The notes beneath the pieces are model-generated. The model did not search any database, had not been told where the DNA came from, and saw only the letters and a program-made list of their open reading frames with translations. From contig BPQB01000008.1 in NCBI GenBank assembly GCA_019973155.2, positions 1-64,000 of the forward strand: a stretch of 64,000 bases of DNA, written 5' to 3'. Source of the stretch: Phanerochaete sordida. Taxonomy: Eukaryota; Basidiomycota; Agaricomycetes; Polyporales; Phanerochaetaceae. Positions 24,108 through 34,247 of this stretch are shown here, in pieces. Position 1 is the stretch's first letter; each line of letters starts with the position of its first letter. The translations under genes were made by a program, and so were the position numbers.

Positions 24108-24151
24108 CCCCCAAAAATCCCCCTCCCTCCCTCCCCCACCCACATCTAAAC

Positions 24152-25634
24152 ATGCAAGACCAAGACCAAAGCCTCCCTCCCCTCACCCTCAATCCCACCA
24201 CCGCCGCCCTCGTGGACACCTACCTCGCCGTGCTCACCAAGCACCACGGCACGCAGCCGCGCCGCGCCGCCTACGTCTGCGCGTACATCGCCTCCGAGCA
24301 GTGCGTCGTCCCATGTCTGAGTCCACTCAGCGACCTTTGCTGACATGCGCCGTGCGCACCCGCAGGTCACACTCCGCCGACGCACTCGCCGCGCCCACGA
24401 TGGCCGCCGCGCAACTCACACCCATCGCGTTCTGGCGCCGCGTCGAGCGCATCGACGCACAGCTCGCCGCCGCCGCCGCCGCCATCACCACCACCCAGTG
24501 TCCCCCTCCCGCTCCCAACATCCAGTCCTCGCCCGCCCAGGGCGCCCAGTCCACCCCCGACGCCCGCTCCAAGACCCGCCTAGAGGCAGAGTTCACATAC
24601 ACAGCACTCCCGCGCTCGCCCACCCGCTGCACCGCGTGCGCGAGCGCAGGGCTCGCGTGCGTCGCGTCGCGCCCGACGACGGCGCGCGTGCGCGCGCGCG
24701 GCACGAGCTATAAATGTCAGGTGTGCTATGCGCTGCGGGGGGAGTGTGTGCGCGGTGCGTGGTGCTTCATAGTGTTTTTGCGGGGTGCTTATGGGTGTTT
24801 TTAGGGGATGTCAGTGTGGACAGCAACGTTGGTCCTGCATCCAGGGTGTCCGAAGAGCTCGTAGTTAAGCACGAGTCCCCCGAATCGCCCATCGAGGCGC
24901 ACGCCCCGCCAGCCCCGCGTGCGCAGGCCGCGTCCAATCAGCCCGTACGCCCCCTCGCCCCCGTCTCGCGGGCTGCTCACTCACTATATGCACAGGACGC
25001 CGGGCACGCCCGCGCCCAGCCCGCACCCGAATCCCCCGCCGCAGCGACACAGCGCGCGCTCCTGCACGCGCGCAACGGCGCTGGGGAGAAGCGTCCCCGC
25101 GCCGACGATGAAGAAGATGAAGGCGAAGGCGCGGCTGCGAAGAAGCGGCGTGTGTCCGATGGGCAAGCTGCCGCTCAAGCGGGCTCTGCGGAGGCCGTCG
25201 GCGGCAGTGTTCCGCGCGACTGCGCCGCCTCGGGCGCTGGTGCTGGCGCTCCATCCGTCCAGCCCGTCCATGCTCAACCCGTTCAGCCAGTCCAGCCTGA
25301 CCAGCCCGCCCAACCTGTCCACCAGCCCGCCCAGCCCACGCAATCTCCCGCGCCCGCTGTGGCCGTCGTCCCCGCCCCCTCCAAGACCCCCGCCTCCAAC
25401 GCCCCCGTCCCCGCCCCCGCCCCTGCCCCCGCGCCCTCACCCGCCCCGAGCGCGCCCGTCCCGGCGCCATCCGCGGACGAACGCCGCCTGCAGAAGGTGC
25501 GCGCGGCGGCGCTGGCCGTCGTGGCCGCGATCGACGGCGCGGGCGTCGCGGGGAGCGGCGCGGCGGGCGCGCGGCTCGTGCTGCGCGTGCAGGACATGGC
25601 GCGCGTCGTGCGCGAGTTTGGGTGTGGGGAGTGA
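24152..25634 (+). CDS. ASEQ/Cys6 family protein, member 5
   Basis: The model has exons 24152-24300, 24366-24754 and 24805-25634, joining in phase (455 aa). Exon 1 ends YVCAYIASE at the conserved phase-2 intron. Exon 2 gives EQSHSADALAAPT and FWRRVERIDAQLAA, then a Pro/Ser insert and six cysteines with spacing C-x2-C-x6-C-x18-C-x2-C-x6-C (CTAC, CVAS and CQVC contexts). Exon 3 holds a bipartite basic signal (EKRPRADDE ... KKRR), a long Pro/Ala/Val/Gln low-complexity tract and a shortened C-terminal helical part ending REFGCGE. It is therefore a complete cluster with a truncated C-terminal domain compared with members 2-4. Third-position GC is extreme. Confidence 0.7.
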
Positions 25635-26068
25635 GTGCGGGTGGGAGGGGGGGCGGTTGTGTGGATGTTGTGTACGATAGATTTGCTAAGGTGTTTTGTG
25701 GAATGCATGAGCTGGTGCACAGGGCTGGGCTGCTTGACGGTGCTGTCTGCGTCCCGTCGACGCTAGGCTTGCTACGACGGGCTGCGTGATGCAGTGTAGT
25801 CAGCTCAGAGAACTCGCTCGTCTTTCCTTCTCGTGCCGGTCCAGTTCATGGGGACCGTCAGCGCGTCAGCCCCGGCGGAACGCGACAGTCGTGCAGCTCG
25901 CGCGTAACGCACCGTTCGTGACGTCCGGCTCGGGGACCACTTTAGCGCCGTCCGGAACGCGACAGCCTGTTCCGGACGTCCACCGCGTTGCGCACGTCAC
26001 GCACTGTCTGAACTGTAAGCCTAGAGGGACGCCTTGAACGTCGCGTCGAGGATGTGCCGGAGCAACCC

Positions 26069-26835
26069 TGGCGAGCGTAACGCGACACTTGGGCAGCCCG
26101 TCTGTACCGTAACGCGTAACGCTCCGTCTGTGCAGCCGTGCGGAATGACTTTGGCGCGGTGCGGAACGCAATGGCACAGACGGACGGTTCAGAACGCGGC
26201 GTTACGCACATTCAGAACGTCGCGGACAGGGGGAGCTTTGGGAGTCGTACTACTGACTGTTTGCTCTGCACGCAATGCTCAGGGGGACGCTTTGGACGTC
26301 TGTTGGTAACAGCCCCTGGCGATGAACGAATCGCGCTTTCGCTCGTCGCTCGTCGCTCGATGCGCGCTTCTGGCGACTGGCGACTGAATTGCAGATCGCT
26401 CGAACGGATGACGCGACGTGCGGAACGCGGCTGCCTGTTCCGGACGTCCACAGCGTCGCGTTCCGCGCGCTCACATCCATTGAGCCGCGCAGTTCTGGCG
26501 AGCGTAACGCGTCGCTTGTGCAGCCCGTCTGTACCGTAACGCTCCGTTTGTGCAGCCGTGCGGAATGACTTTGGCGCGGTGCGGAACGCAATGGCACGGA
26601 CGGACGTGCGGGCTGTAGCGTTACGCACATTCAGAACGTCGCGGACAGGGGGAGCTTTGGGAGTCGTACTACTGACTGTTTGCTCTGCACGCAATGCTCA
26701 GGGGACGCTTTGCCACTGTTAGTAGCCCCTGGCGATGAACGAATAGCGCTTTTGCTCGTCGCTCGACATGCGCGCTTGGCTTGGCGACTGGCGAGTGAAT
26801 TGCAGACCGTGCGAGCGATTCCGCCACGGTACCGA
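26069..26835 (+). repeat. Two ~345-bp direct repeats, ~425 bp apart
   Basis: Copy A (26069-26415) and copy B (26494-26835) both begin CTGGCGAGCGTAACGCG and share long near-identical runs: the GGAATGACTTTGGCGCGGTG block, the GTCGTACTACTGACTG block and the GCCCCTGGCGATGAACGAAT block. Small indels separate them. No terminal repeats or transposase are seen. Confidence 0.75.
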
Positions 26836-26924
26836 CCGGCCTTATCTGCGCGTGCGTTACGCCACAGTCCGCCGTATCTGCATGCACGGTCCCAAGATGC
26901 CCCCCTGACCGCGACGTTCTGAAC

Positions 26925-27130
26925 GTCCGTCCAAAACATCCCCCTGTCCATGACCGCCAGCTAATGTCGTGCTGTACCGTCGCGTTACGCGCACGTCCAA
27001 AACGTCCCCCTGTCCATGACCTCCAGCCAACGTGAGGCCGTCTGTACCGTCGCGTCGAGCGCTCCCAAAACGTCCCCCTGTCCATGCCCTTCTGTTAATG
27101 CCCCGTCTTGTACCGTCGCGTTACGCACGT
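26925..27130 (+). repeat. ~66-bp tandem repeat, three copies
   Basis: Each unit holds AAAACRTCCCCCTGTCCATG followed within 45 bp by TGTACCGTCGCG. Units lie at about 26925, 26991 and 27059. The inverted form of the core (CGGACAGGGGGAGCTTTGG) occurs inside both copies of the 345-bp repeat. Confidence 0.65.
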
Positions 27131-27223
27131 CCGCGACTCTTATCGTTGTAAGCTGCGCATGCAGCTATGACTCTGCACACTCATAGCTCTGCTTTCGCAT
27201 TATCGTTGGGCCCGGCTCGAGCG

Positions 27224-27230
27224 TATAAAT
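27224..27230 (+). promoter_or_regulatory. TATA box upstream of the gene relic at 27277
   Basis: TATAAAT lies 47 bp before the ATG at 27277, similar in placing to the TATA box of member 5. Confidence 0.5.
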
Positions 27231-27276
27231 ACTCTCCGCCCTCCGAGCTCATGTCCCCCACCAGTCTCAGTACCTC

Positions 27277-28140
27277 ATGCAGTCCCAGGTCCAGATCATT
27301 CAGACTTTATATCGCCTCGACGGCGCAGTCGTCCTCGTGACGACGTACATGGCCCTCGTCGAGGTGAACGGCGCCCCGGTGGGATATATGGTCTCGCAGA
27401 GTTCTGGTGCGCAAACAGTGTTTCCTCGTCCTCAAACGGTCTATCTGATACCGCTCTATTACAACGTTAGCCGCATACTATTTCGTCCTGGCCTCTCGGG
27501 AAGTGCGCTGCTCGCCTCCAGTCGCGCCGCGCGCTGGTAGCGGCGTAGCCCAAGCTCCTGCAGTACGTCCTCAGCAGATGTCTCTATATTCTGTGGCTCA
27601 CGAGGCTGCAACAAGGTCCCCGAGGAGCCCCACGTCGAGCGCGCCGCACGCCCCGCGACGCAAGCCCCAGCACAGCCGTACACCCCCGCTGCAAAGCGTC
27701 CCCGCGAAGAAACACACGCCCCCGGCGCGCCGCCCGCGAAGCGCGTCGCGGCCTCCGCCACGGCCGGAGCACTTCCAGCCCCGCAGCCCACGGCCGCGGC
27801 CGCCGCCTACGTCTACCTGCCGCTCGTGTGGCAGACGGCGCTGCAGGTCGTGCAGCACGTGTGGCACACTCCACCTCCAGGCATGGGCGCGTGCGCGCGC
27901 ACACGGCTTGACGCGCTGCGCCTGCGCGTGCTCGCAGTGCGGCTCGCGCGCGTCGGCTCCCGCTTGCGCGGGGTCCGAGGGTTGCCACGCGCGCGCGGCG
28001 AGCTCGACCGCGTGCGGATGTTGGTGTGTGCCGCTGTGCGCGGGCGCGCGGGGGCTGATGTGGTGGGGATGGGGGATGTGGGGGTGTGTGTGTTGGTTGT
28101 GCAGGTGAGGGGACGGGTGCGGGTTTTGTGTGTTTTGTGA
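27277..28140 (+). pseudogene. ASEQ/Cys6 family member 6, zinc-cluster exon lost
   Basis: The N-terminal part (27277-27406) resembles exon 1 of the family (LVTTYMALVEVNG against LVDTYLAVLTKHHG of member 5). A 64-bp intron (27407-27470) then leads to AYYFVLASRE, the counterpart of CAYIASEQ. After that no six-cysteine exon follows. Instead the sequence passes to a frame with a bipartite basic signal (AKRPREE ... PAKR) and AAYVYLPLVWQTALQVVQHVW, like the start of the C-terminal domain of members 2-4, then an Arg/Val-rich run to the stop at 28140. No splice choice joins the 5' part and the 3' frame in phase, so it is called a relic; a short working protein cannot be excluded. Confidence 0.5.
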
Positions 28141-29445
28141 TGGGGGGCTGGTGTGTGTGAATAGTGTTGGACTTGTATTATAGCTGTTTATGGATGAGCA
28201 CTTGATGAATTTATGTGGTATCTTGTCAGCTTGACAAATGTTGCTCCGTAACATGCCAGCGAGGCCACTTCGGGTAGATGCTGTGCGCTCCGAAAATCGC
28301 GTGACGGAACAACATACGTTTATGGCAGGTGAGTGTCCATTTTAGGAAGGTTCCATCGAGCAGTATCTCCCGCACGTACCTGACAGCACTCGCCGACTGG
28401 CTGCCCGTATTCCTGGCGTGTATCGTGTTCACGTGCTGCGGCGCGCGACGTTGTGGTGGCCGACTACGGCGGCATCCGCGACGTCGAGCTGAAGACGCTT
28501 GTGGGGTGTCTGAGGAGCAGGCTGGCTTCGTTGGCTGGGTCCTGAGTAGCGGTATCGGGAATTGGGACGTATTGATGATCATATCTACGAGGACGCGTGG
28601 CTTCATATATGACAGTCAATGTGGTGTCTTCCGCTCTCGCGAAGACCGAGCTGAGAAGCTCTTCCGAGGAAGGCATGTAGTTCTCACGGGTAGCCTGAAG
28701 GGAGATTTTGGTTTTTGGTCACGCTACGTCCGATATCACAATCCTATTCCAAAACCGATACAAAGATGAAGCGTCTGGTTGCACGTAGTGCTGTCTTCAG
28801 AAGTGGGAACGTTCGCCTCCAGAGAACGCAGGACGGATGGGCGCCTCGCGGAGGCTTCGTGGCGCACGGCGCCTATCAGGCTCTGAGCATCCACCTCTCG
28901 CTTTCTGTAGGACATGAATGTGGCTCAATCTGCCTAACGAGGCCCAGGACAGCCACGATTTACCATCCGCGAATATGCTTAGGGCGTATGTTTCCCAAAG
29001 TCGAGGCAAGATGCCACACAGGCGTTCGGACGAACCACGGAACGCGGACCGAATGTTTCCGCCTCGGCAACACGACGACGCGTCAAAACCAGACCCGAGC
29101 CTCGCACGACCACTTCTACCGTCTCACAGCTACGACCGTGTCCTCTCCGATACCCTTGGTCGAATAGAGCCCTAACACAGCCCTCCTCACCCAACGAAAG
29201 CCACGGCGAACGCTAGTCGCAGCCCCCCGCAGCCCAAAGCTCCCGCACGCTCCTTATCATCCCCAGGCCCCTAGCGCACTTATCGCTCTCCCAGCCTTAT
29301 CAGAGCGTGAGCTCATGCAGCTCGTCTGCGGCAGGGCCCCACGCCGCGCGCCGCAGATAAGGCCGCCTGCGCCGCGCGCGATATATACCGTGCGCCCGTG
29401 TGAACGCCCCTCCGTCTCCCCTCTCCGCGCGCCGCACACACGACG
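28141..29445. other. Intergenic region with one weak minus-strand candidate
   Basis: On the minus strand an ATG at 28676 opens a 70-codon frame (MPSSEELLSSVFARAED...) ending near 28467 that could be a first exon, but no following exon was found. The rest shows no coding signal. The final 70 bp are the agmatinase promoter. Confidence 0.35.
29381..29387 (+). promoter_or_regulatory. TATA box of the agmatinase gene
   Basis: ATATATA lies 59 bp upstream of the ATG at 29446 in otherwise very GC-rich DNA. Confidence 0.55.
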
Positions 29446-31256
29446 ATGCTCGCGCCGCTCCTCGCCCTCCTCCCCGCGTTCCTCCTCGCGCGCGCCGCCC
29501 AGCAGCCCCTCGCCAGCACGCCCGCGCCCGCGCCCGAAGCGAACCTGACGGCGCTGTTCGCGCCCGCGGCGGACGCCAAGTCCGGGCCCGTGCACGCGTG
29601 GTCGCGCGAGACGTGGAACGGGCTCACGAGCTACGCGCACGCGCAGCCGCTGCGCTGCTTCGGCGCCGACGCGGGCACGGCGTACGACGTCGCGGTGCTC
29701 GGTGCGTGCCCCTCCGTCCGCGTCGCATGCCCGCTCACGCGTGTCCAGGCGCGCCGTTCGACACTGCGACGAGCTTCCGGCCGGGGTACGTCGACCTGTG
29801 GGATGTGTGTGTGGGGCGTGTGCTGAGGAGAGCAGGGCGCGCTTCGGGCCGAACGGCATCCGCCAGGGCTCGCGCCGCCTCAGCGTCGAGCGCATCAACG
29901 TGCCCATGAAGCTGCGCGTGAGCGACCACCTCGCCGTGGCCGACTGTGGCGATGTCCGTGCGTGTCGCCTGTACTCTTGGTTCTGCCCTCTGAATGACAA
30001 ATACGGGCCCAGCGATGGTGCTCACCGACAACAAGGTCGCGCTGCGCCAGCTCGAGCTCGCGAACGCGGCGCTGCTCGCGCGCACGCCGCTGCGCGCCGC
30101 GGAGCTCGCCACACAGGGCAAGAAGAGCATCGCGCTCGACGGCAAGTTCCACCCCCGCGTGCTCACGCTCGGCGGCGACCACACGATCACGCTCCCGCTG
30201 CTCCGCGGCGTCGCGCAGGTGTACGGGCCCGTCAGGTGCGCCCCCGTCCCCTCACCCCGTCCCCATCTCCCCGCCACTCCCACACCCTTCCCTAACGCCC
30301 CGCCCGTCAGCGTAATCCACTTTGACAGCCACCTCGGTACGTGGCGCCGCGCTCCCGTTGACACTGACAGTGCCACTGAGGGCGGAGGCAGACACGTGGA
30401 AGCCGAACGCGTGGAACGACCCGGACAGCCCGTGGCTGCCGGGCGAGGAGGTGCCCGTCTCGCACGGGAGCTACTTCTGGTACGCCGCGCAGGAGGGCCT
30501 GCTCGCGCCGAACCAGAGCAACATCGTGCGTCGCCCCTCTCCCTCCCCTCCCTTCTCCCCTCCCTTCCCCTTGCCTTCCTCCCCCTTTCCACCGCCCAAA
30601 GCTGACCCTGCGCGGGACAGCACGTCGGCATCCGGAACGCGCTGCACGGCTGGGACGACGAGGCGAACGACCGCGCGGTCGGCTTCCAGATCTCGTACGC
30701 GGAGGACATCGAGGCCGGCGGCTACGCGCGCATCGTCGAGCGCATCCGCGCGGCCGTCGGCGAGCGCCCGGTGTACATCACGCTCGACATCGACGTGCTC
30801 GACCCGAGCTTCGCGCCTGCGTGCGTCTTTGCTTTTTCTGTATTTGCTGAGAGTTGACGTTTGTGGGGGGCTGTAGGACTGGGACGTGAGCAGGTTTCTC
30901 ATGTGCGAGCTGCTGGTGCAGCTACTGACCCACGATTCTGGGCAGCCCCGAGATCGGCGGCTTCTCCACCCGAGTACGCCCACACCCTCCTCCCGCACCC
31001 CTCCCGCACCCCTAACCCCCACACCTTCCCAGGAAATCAAGAAAATCCTGCACGGCCTGTCCGGCCTCAAGGTCGTCGGCGCCGACATCGTCGAGGTCGC
31101 GCCGGGGTACGACACTCAGGGTGGGATATATGCGCTCGCTGCGATGGAATACGGGCTGATGTGTGCGATGTGGCAGACGAGATCACGCAGATCGCGGCGG
31201 CGAACATCGGCTGGGAGATGCTCGCGCTCATGGCGACGACGCCGCTCACGGCTTGA
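29446..31256 (+). CDS. Agmatinase-family ureohydrolase with signal peptide
   Basis: Ureohydrolases of this family hydrolyse agmatine or related guanidino compounds to urea and an amine with two Mn ions. Eleven exons join in phase (400 aa): 29446-29701, 29749-29785, 29836-29957, 30013-30235, 30311-30336, 30392-30525, 30621-30820, 30877-30885, 30946-30973, 31033-31120 and 31177-31256. Residues 1-19 form a signal peptide (LAPLLALLPAFLLARA). All metal ligands are visible: GGDH (His about 195), HFDSHLD (Asp 218, His 220, Asp 222) and LDIDVLDP (Asp 322, 324). The middle motif is DSH rather than the usual DAH. The GGFSTRE and EVAPGYDT motifs near the end are typical. The exact substrate cannot be told from sequence, and guanidinobutyrase is possible. 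The signal peptide suggests a secretory or extracellular enzyme. Confidence 0.9.
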
Positions 31257-31693
31257 GGGGCTGGCGGGGCTTGACAATGCTCAAGAGTGTGGCTATCTCT
31301 TCTGGTATAGAAGGCACAAAGTTCTTTTGTCTGGACAATTTCTGGATCGTTGGAGACTGCAAAGCGCGCGCAACTGCTTGCAGCGCCAACAGAGCCTTAG
31401 GTGGAGTTACGCTGGTGATGAGAGACTGTGATGCACGGCCGGACCATTCTGAGTGAGGGTTGTGTATCATGGAGCTGTGAGTATGTATTGCGGAGCGGTG
31501 GGTATGGTGAGTCTGTCAAAGTCTAGCAAGAAGTAGCAAGAAGTCCGGTAATGCCGTGAGATGGAGAGATACCACAAAGCGTTTGGAACACTAGAGGCCC
31601 AGGCTCAAAGTGCATCTTTGTCAGTTCAAGAGTGGAATGCGCCGCGCGCCACCGCGACGAAGCCTCCAAGAAGCGCGCCCATGTCGCGCAACC
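31257..31693. other. Intergenic region between convergent genes
   Basis: Holds the 3' flanks of the agmatinase gene and of the minus-strand gene ending at 31694. Around 31530 the sequence TCTAGCAAGAAGTAGCAAGAAG resembles TCTAGCAAGGAATAGCAAGAGG at about 34160, downstream of the duplicated gene, so the duplication includes the 3' flank. Confidence 0.5.
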
Positions 31694-33720
31694 TCAGAAG
31701 ACGTCCTTGTCAGTAAGGTCGAGAATGAGACACTCTTGGCGATCTCTGTCGCTAAACTTAGAGTGCGTGAACCACGAATGCTGCAGGCACAGCATCAGCA
31801 AGCAGAAACCTTACGACGAGCCCACGGCGCGACTCACGCGGACGAAGAGGAGCGACTCCTCAGTGACGAACGCCTTGTCAAACGCGCGCCAGAGCCTGCC
31901 CATCCCCCGCTCCCGCTTGCCGTCCAGCATGTCCTGCGCGCCGAGCTCAATCACCCGCGCCGTCGCAAACGGGTCCGCGTCGTCGTCGCCGTCCGCCGGC
32001 GGCGGCACGCCCTCCATCTCCGCGCGCGCGGCCTCCTCGCGGGCCCGCCGGTAGAGCAGCTTGCCCAGCAGCGGGCGGTGCACGCGGTAGTCGACGTCCG
32101 CCGCGCGCGCCACGTCCGCGCAGTGCCGGTCGAGCCCGAGCGCGCGCACGCGGCTGCGGTACGCGAGCCCCGTCGCCACCGCGCCGTCGCCCGCGCCGAA
32201 GTAGTCATGCCCGACGAACGGCGGCAGCGGCAGCGCCGCGCGCACGGCGCTGTCGCCCTCGGCCGGGTCCGGGCAGTACGCCCACTCGGGGTCCGCCGCC
32301 TGCGCCCACGGCGCGCGCTCGGGCGCGCCCGCCCGCGCGGCGTCCGCGAGCGCGCCCGCGCCGAAGTCGAGGATCTCGACGGCGCCCGCGCAGGTCTCGC
32401 GGCGGAGGTGCGGCGGGACGCGGCTGCGCCCGCGCATGGCGGCCTGCATCTCGCGCGCGAGCGGCCGGTAGCGGATGATGCGCGTGCCGTAGACGTACGG
32501 CTGGCCGGCCTCGTCGTCGTGGCAGAACTCGGGAACGAAGATGCGTGCGGCGGCGGGCGCCCACGCGGCCCAGGCGAAGACGCCGCCGGCGGGGTGCGCC
32601 GCGATGTGTGCATGGAGCGCGGAGGTGAGCGTCACGATGGGCGCGGGGTGGTGCTTGAAGTCTTCGCCGACGAAGAAGTTCATCTGCAGGAGCAGCACGC
32701 GGTCGGCGTCCGGCGCGGAAATCGTCGGCTGCGAGGCGAGGGTGAGGTTGCGCATCCCTGGACCGCGCAGTGCGGGCAGCTGGAATTGCCATGCGCGAGC
32801 GACGGACGCGTCCGCCGACAGCGGGAGTACGGTCATCGCTGAAAAACGCCCTTCGTCGAACGGCTCGATCAGATGTGCCAACAAGAGGTGACCCTCATCG
32901 AGAAGGGTCAGCGCCAGACAGTGGATGTGCGTTGCGGACTACTCCGGTTCAGCAAACCTACAGAAGTCTGTTATGAGAAGCGGCCAACGTACGTAAAGTT
33001 CGACGCCTTGCTTCCAGTTCCAGGCAGCGACAGTAGACTGGAGCTCGGTACCGTCAGCACGTATAGCCAGGGAGGATCCGCTGATCGAAATGTCGTCAGG
33101 CCAAGGGTCCTCTGAAGGTATTGTCAGTGTCGGGACCACGGCGGACGGATGCGGCGCGCCAGAGGACATCGAGAGCAGATTTACGACGCATCTGACGGTG
33201 CACAGGTCAGCATCACCACAAACACGCGCAACTGTATACCTACACGGGCTCGTGCCGCTCAGGCTCCGTCACAACGACCAGCAAATCCTGCGCCGGGTCG
33301 ACCTTGTACGTCAAGATCTTCCTGAGCGCGCTCGGGACGGTGACCGTCCAGTCCTCCGCCGGCAGCGCCAGCAGGCGCGTGCGCTGGCTGGCGTGGCGGA
33401 ACATGAACTGGTTCAGCCCGACCTGGTGTGCTATGATGCCCGCGACGATGTCGCCGCCGCCGTAGGGCACGACGCGGACATGGTCTGCGCGAGAATCGAA
33501 GAGGGAAGGGGGCGACGGTGGCGCCTCCGTCGAGTTCCGCCGGTGCTGAGGAACCAGCGAGCGACCTAACGGTGATGCTTTGCTTGGTCGAACTGAGGAA
33601 GAAAGTGTCAATTGGATGCGGCTGGGCTCTCGGAGGTGCCATGATCTCACAGGAACGAAGGGACGCCGCTCGCAGCGCGTGCGAAGCTATGCGGGATCGA
33701 ATCATGAACAAGCTGCACTT
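31694..33720 (-). CDS. F-box-family-like protein, copy A (5' end unresolved)
   Basis: Core exons are 33545-33244, 33191-32993, 32938-31838 and 31780-31694, in phase, giving 562 residues from the first assigned codon. The architecture and exon sizes (199-nt second exon, 87-nt last exon) are the same as in the copy at 34.2-36.9 kb, and the whole matches the intact F-box gene at 43560-45695. Shared features are MFRHASQRT, DPAQDLLVVV, WNWKQG, QPTISAPDADR, FAWAAWAP, YGTRIIRY and the end LDLTDKD. In this fungal type, an N-terminal F-box binds Skp1 and the long C-terminal part recognises an unknown target. No F-box exon was found upstream of 33545. A first exon may lie near 33.6-33.77 kb (CTATGCTAGGGCTCGCGAG resembles the equivalent place in copy B). 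Either the F-box is lost or it is too diverged to see. Confidence 0.65.
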
Positions 33721-34247
33721 GCAAGTATGAGCTACAAGGTACCTCTCGCGAGCCCTAGCATAGCGTTCTAGGCCTCAGGCCTTTCGCTCTCAGCCTGCCC
33801 TGTATTTGATTCAGTGTTGGGTGTCGAAAGCGAAAGTTTGGTTGGTTGTAGTTCAAGTTGAACCGCGTCTTGCCCGCCTTGGACTGGTTCAGTCTCGATT
33901 AGCGCCGTCACGCTCTGGCTCACAGATAATCCTTCTTCGAACCCAGCGATTTTTCGGTGGGAATATGTGGCATGGTTATCGAGAGTATGCAATAGTAATA
34001 TTCAGAATACAGCATCTTGACCCAGAGAAAAAGTGGAGGCAGCTTGTCAAGAGGGTGTATTACGGAGTGGTGAGTTTGTAGTACAGAGTGTGCTGTTAGT
34101 ACAAGTGCTAAGGAGTGGTGAGCGTCATGTATCGTAGTGAGGTGAGTGTGTCGGTGTCTAGCAAGGAATAGCAAGAGGCGCTGTCGTCGTGAAGCAGGAT
34201 AACGCCATAAATTAAGGCCTCAGGAAGTCGGGTACCGGGTTTAACGC
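33721..34247. other. Intergenic region between duplicated genes
   Basis: No gene is seen. AT content is higher than around. It holds the promoter of copy A and the 3' flank of copy B. The latter resembles the 3' flank of copy A. Confidence 0.4.

Larger units (their letters stand above)
20161..24151. other. Long non-genic, GC-rich repeat region
   Basis: No gene is supported over almost 4 kb. The 390-codon plus-strand frame at 21649-22821 runs through tandem repeats and has no known motif, so it is not called. The region holds three separate repeat fields, annotated individually. The last 50 bp carry the promoter of the gene starting at 24152. Confidence 0.45.
25635..27276. other. Intergenic repeat field
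   Basis: No gene is supported. The region contains a 345-bp direct repeat and a 66-bp tandem repeat (separate entries), plus many GTAACGC / GCGTTAC words on both strands. Partial, rearranged pieces of the same sequence occur at 25855-26040 (for example CCTGTTCCGGACGTCCAC, also at about 26430). Confidence 0.5.

Noticed and set aside
28715..29167. 150-codon plus-strand frame upstream of the agmatinase gene
   Set aside because: No coding-type third positions and no motif; lies in the promoter and 5' flank.
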